Of a stretch of DNA of 8,127 nt, positions 6,111-8,127 are shown in pieces. A program made the translations under genes and the position numbers. Position 1 is the stretch's first letter. Each line of letters opens with the position of its first letter. The notes under the pieces are model-generated. The model saw nothing but the letters and a program-made list of their open reading frames with translations. It did no database searches and had not been told where the DNA came from. Source of the stretch: Cyanobacteriota bacterium (GTDB taxonomy: Bacteria; Cyanobacteriota; Cyanobacteriia; SKYG9); contig JANWZG010000158.1 in NCBI GenBank assembly GCA_025054735.1, positions 1 to 8,127 on the forward strand. Reading direction: 5' to 3'.

Positions 6111-6196
6111 ATGACACATGTCATATCAAACTTAGAGTTTAGCAGATCTTTTGTACTAAAATAGTATTTTACGACCAGTCCTGAAAAGTATATACT
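6111..6196 (+). promoter_or_regulatory. regulatory region of the Gp37/Gp68-family gene
   Basis: The stretch of 337 bases between the genes starting at 5865 (minus) and 6203 (plus) holds the cassette C leader, attC4 and this AT-rich region. Three palindromes are packed here: ATGACA-CA-TGTCAT (6111-6124), TAAAATA-G-TATTTTA (6157-6171) and AGTATATACT (6187-6196). A TATACT -10 (6191-6196) with TTTACG (6168-6173) 17 bases upstream forms a plausible promoter whose start would fall at about 6203, the A of the ATG itself, implying a leaderless message. The palindrome at 6157-6171 covers the -35 and could be an operator. The promoter reading is moderate; operator function is inferred. Confidence 0.4.
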
Positions 6197-6202
6197 ACCC
6201 AA

Positions 6203-6964
6203 ATGTCAAGCAGCAACACTGGTATTGAATGGACTGACAAGACTTGGAACCCTACTACTGGTTGTAATAAGGTGAGTCCAGGTTGTCGTTATTGCTATGC
6301 CGAAGCATTAACAGAGAGATTTCCTCAGAATTTCCCGCACGGCTTTAAGTTGACACTTCACCCAGAGCGACTGGAGCAGCCAAAGAAGTGGCGAACACCG
6401 AGTCGAATCTTTGTGAACTCCATGAGCGACCTTTTTCACAAAGATGTACCTTTTGCGTATCTACAGGAGATTTTTGCAGTCATGCGAGATACTCCTTGGC
6501 ACACATACCAAATTCTGACTAAGCGGGATCAGAACTTAGCAGAGTTAGCACCTAAGCTCGAATGGTCTGAAAATATCTGGGTTGGCGTGTCTGTAGAGAA
6601 TCAGCACTACACTCATAGAATTGATGCTTTGAGGCAAGTGCCAGCAACCGTTCGTTTTCTCTCGTGTGAGCCTCTGCTAGGCCCACTTGACCTCAATCTA
6701 GAGGGAATTGATTGGGTGATTGTGGGCGGTGAGTCTGGCTATCAGCATCGGCCCATAAAGCCGGAATGGGTTAGACATATCTTGCGTCAAACGCGAGAAG
6801 CTAAGGTTGCCTTCTTCTTCAAACAGTGGGGTGGGCATCACTCGAAGGCGGGTGGGCGATTACTGGATGATCAGATTTGGGATGAGATGCCACCTGCTTG
6901 GTATCGTCATGTTGATAAATGGCAACAACAAAAACCTTCTAGGCATCGAAAAGGTATGGGTTAG
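6203..6964 (+). CDS. phage Gp37/Gp68 family protein (DUF5131), radical-SAM-like
   Basis: This 253-residue protein belongs to the family named after mycobacteriophage Gp37/Gp68. N-terminal W-N-P-T-T-G-C21 followed by C28-R-Y-C31-Y-A-E gives a C-x6-C-x2-C cluster, resembling a radical-SAM iron-sulfur site with altered spacing. Further family blocks are all present: V-N-S-M-S-D-L-F-H (71-79), L-T-K-R (105-108), G-V-S-V-E-N (128-133), L-S-C-E-P-L-L-G-P (153-161), V-G-G-E-S-G (174-179), F-F-K-Q-W-G-G (205-211) and the C-terminal G-R-L-L-D-D-Q-I-W-D-E-M-P (218-230). The biochemical reaction is not known to me. The family is often found in phages and mobile DNA beside a three-Cys-motif partner (TcmP), which is absent here. 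It is the first plus-strand gene beyond the cassette array and may be mobile in its own right. No Shine-Dalgarno is visible. Confidence 0.9.
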   Translation: MSSSNTGIEWTDKTWNPTTGCNKVSPGCRYCYAEALTERFPQNFPHGFKLTLHPERLEQPKKWRTPSRIFVNSMSDLFHKDVPFAYLQEIFAVMRDTPWHTYQILTKRDQNLAELAPKLEWSENIWVGVSVENQHYTHRIDALRQVPATVRFLSCEPLLGPLDLNLEGIDWVIVGGESGYQHRPIKPEWVRHILRQTREAKVAFFFKQWGGHHSKAGGRLLDDQIWDEMPPAWYRHVDKWQQQKPSRHRKGMG

Positions 6965-6972
6965 ATCGGACA

Positions 6973-6988
6973 ATCGTCTCTTGACGAT
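6973..6988 (+). other. small hairpin after the Gp37/Gp68-family gene
   Basis: ATCGTC (6973-6978), a TCTT loop and GACGAT (6983-6988) make a perfect six-base stem eight bases after the stop codon. No T-tract follows, so it is not a classical intrinsic terminator. TTGACG inside it (6981-6986) with TATGTT (7005-7010) could instead be a weak promoter for the kinase. Confidence 0.3.
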
Positions 6989-7052
6989 GAGAAATCTTGG
7001 GGTGTATGTTCCGATAACGGGGGTTAGATTGATGACGATCAGGGTGTACTAA

Positions 7053-7073
7053 ACTAAATGTCCTACTAAATGT
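7053..7073 (+). repeat. tandem nine-base direct repeat before the kinase start
   Basis: ACTAAATGT occurs at 7053-7061 and again at 7065-7073, twelve bases apart, and the second copy ends directly against the ATG of the kinase gene. It might be a regulator site or a small duplication. No Shine-Dalgarno is seen in this leader. Confidence 0.5.
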
Positions 7074-8127
7074 ATGGCAAATCCAGTTCTGGTCAATCGC
7101 TATGAAATTCGACGACAACTAGGTCAAAAACCTGGTAAACGCACATTGCTGGCGATCGACTTAAAGACGCAAACACCGGTTGTCATTAAAGTGATGGCTC
7201 TGGGGGAAGCCGTCGGCCGGGATGACATTCGCCTGTTTGAGCGAGAGGCATCTACCTTACAGATGCTTTCCCATCCATCAATTCCTGCATATCTAGACCA
7301 TTTTGAGCTAACGCTGAAGAGTGGCCGAGGGTTTGCTTTGGTTCAAACCTATATTCAAGGCAAGTCTCTACAGGCTTGTATGCAAGAGCAGATTAGCTTC
7401 AGTGAAGAGAATGTCAAGCAAATTGCCCGATTGCTGTTGGATATTCTAGTGTACCTACATCGCCAACAACCGCCTGTGATTCATCGTGACATCAAACCTA
7501 GTAATGTGTTGTTGACTCTAGAGGCTAACCAAATTATTCAACAGGTCTATCTAATTGATTTGGCTCGGTGCAAATTTTTAGCGAACGATCGGACAGTTCC
7601 TTTACGGTCGTAGGCACCTATGGGTACACAGCACCAGAACAATTGGCAGGGCGAGCCATTACTGCTTCTGATTTGTATAGCCTAGGGGCTACCTTGATTG
7701 CGCTGCTCACAGGTACCCACCCGTCTAGCTTGCCGCAACAGGGGATGAGAATTGACTTTGAGCGGAATGTACAAGTTAGCCCCGAATTGGCTCAGTGGTT
7801 AAAACTAATGACCAATCCTAGGATTGATCAGCGATTTGCTACGGCTTATGATGCGTTGAGAGCACTGGATAATCCATCGGTGCCTCGGAGTAGTTTTCTG
7901 GCTCCGCAAAAGCCAGCCGATTGCAAAATTCGAGTCAATAAGGATCCGAATAGCCTTGAGGTCGTTATCCCCAGCCTGTCAAGCAAAACTCGCTTGGTGA
8001 TTGATCAACAGCAAATTAGCATGGGGAGTGCAGTCTTGGGGCTAACGTTTAAGCAGGTGCAAGTGGCCAATCGCCGGATGATTAGCCGACTGGAATGTAT
8101 AAAAAAACCAGATGGTAGATACCGCAT
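7074..8127 (+). pseudogene. Ser/Thr protein kinase with one-base frameshift at DFG; 3' end beyond window
   Basis: This is a Hanks-type Ser/Thr kinase of a type common in cyanobacteria. The first frame (7074-7613, 179 residues) contains K39 in V-V-I-K-V, a helix-C glutamate (F-E-R-E-A, 55-59), and the catalytic loop H137-R-D-I-K-P-S-N144. It then reaches I-D162 and goes wrong, ending at TAG 7611-7613. Adding one T to the run at 7559-7561 (GATTTGGC to GATTTTGGC) restores D-F-G and the rest without interruption: G-S-V-Q, then F-T-V-V-G-T-Y-G-Y-T-A-P-E-Q, S-D-L-Y-S-L-G-A-T-L, and a C-terminal region of about 75 residues that starts near K-I-R-V-N-K-D-P-N-S-L-E-V-V-I-P and is still open at the window edge. 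The kinase as read would lack the Mg-binding motif's glycine, the activation loop and the C-lobe, so it would be inactive. The intact downstream frame points to a recent mutation or a base-call error in a T run. Confidence 0.88.

Noticed and set aside
5999..6202. Minus-strand open frame of 67 codons crossing attC4
   Set aside because: It begins with TTG, and its second half is simply the translation of the attC site. The upstream half overlaps the promoter region of the plus-strand gene, and no ribosome binding site is seen.
7021..7030. GTTAGAT beyond the array, resembling an R' box
   Set aside because: No inner stem and no matching RYYYAAC partner are found nearby, so a chance heptamer is likely.
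1..8127. CRISPR array, tRNA, rRNA or transposase
   Set aside because: No regularly spaced short repeats with unique spacers, no cloverleaf-like sequence that I could support, and no transposase or integrase motif in the translated frames.

Overview
The window looks like an accessory region of a cyanobacterial genome. The best clues are the Ser/Thr kinase, whose tail after the kinase domain resembles a widespread cyanobacterial type, and the small-protein plus retropepsin-like gene pair, which I recognise mainly from filamentous cyanobacteria. No marker gene or ribosomal RNA is present, so this assignment is an inference.

Positions 1 to about 6090 are best explained as an integron cassette array read on the minus strand, with no integrase in the window (a CALIN, or the inner part of a sedentary chromosomal integron). 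Four attC-like sites lie at 1099-1184, 3468-3554, 5395-5479 and 5997-6088. Each of the three cassettes between them has a start and an end that are exactly complementary (9, 10 and 11 bases), as cassette circularisation requires. In each site one inner arm carries one extra base, and its position gives the same orientation as the genes. Reading on the minus strand: cassette C (5401-6002) carries one unknown 137-residue protein. Cassette B (3474-5400) carries a DarT/DarG toxin-antitoxin pair that ADP-ribosylates DNA and reverses it. Cassette A (1105-3473) carries a 474-residue protein with a HEPN-like R-N-H-x4-H motif, then an overlapping pair of a 71-residue protein and a retropepsin-like protease. 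A fourth segment (1-1104) carries an Mrr-type restriction endonuclease followed by the start of another gene that leaves the window. Its closing attC is not seen.

The cargo is therefore mostly defence or toxin-antitoxin-like: a modification-dependent nuclease, a DNA ADP-ribosylation module and a putative HEPN RNase. Each cassette has a leader of about 100-170 bases between the recombination point and its first start codon, which suggests that the genes carry their own promoters.

Positions 6100-8127 lie outside the array and are on the plus strand: a radical-SAM-like phage Gp37/Gp68 family protein (6203-6964) and a Ser/Thr protein kinase (7074 to the edge). The kinase reading frame is broken by loss of one T exactly at the DFG motif. 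The downstream frame is otherwise intact, so this is either a very recent mutation or a sequence error.
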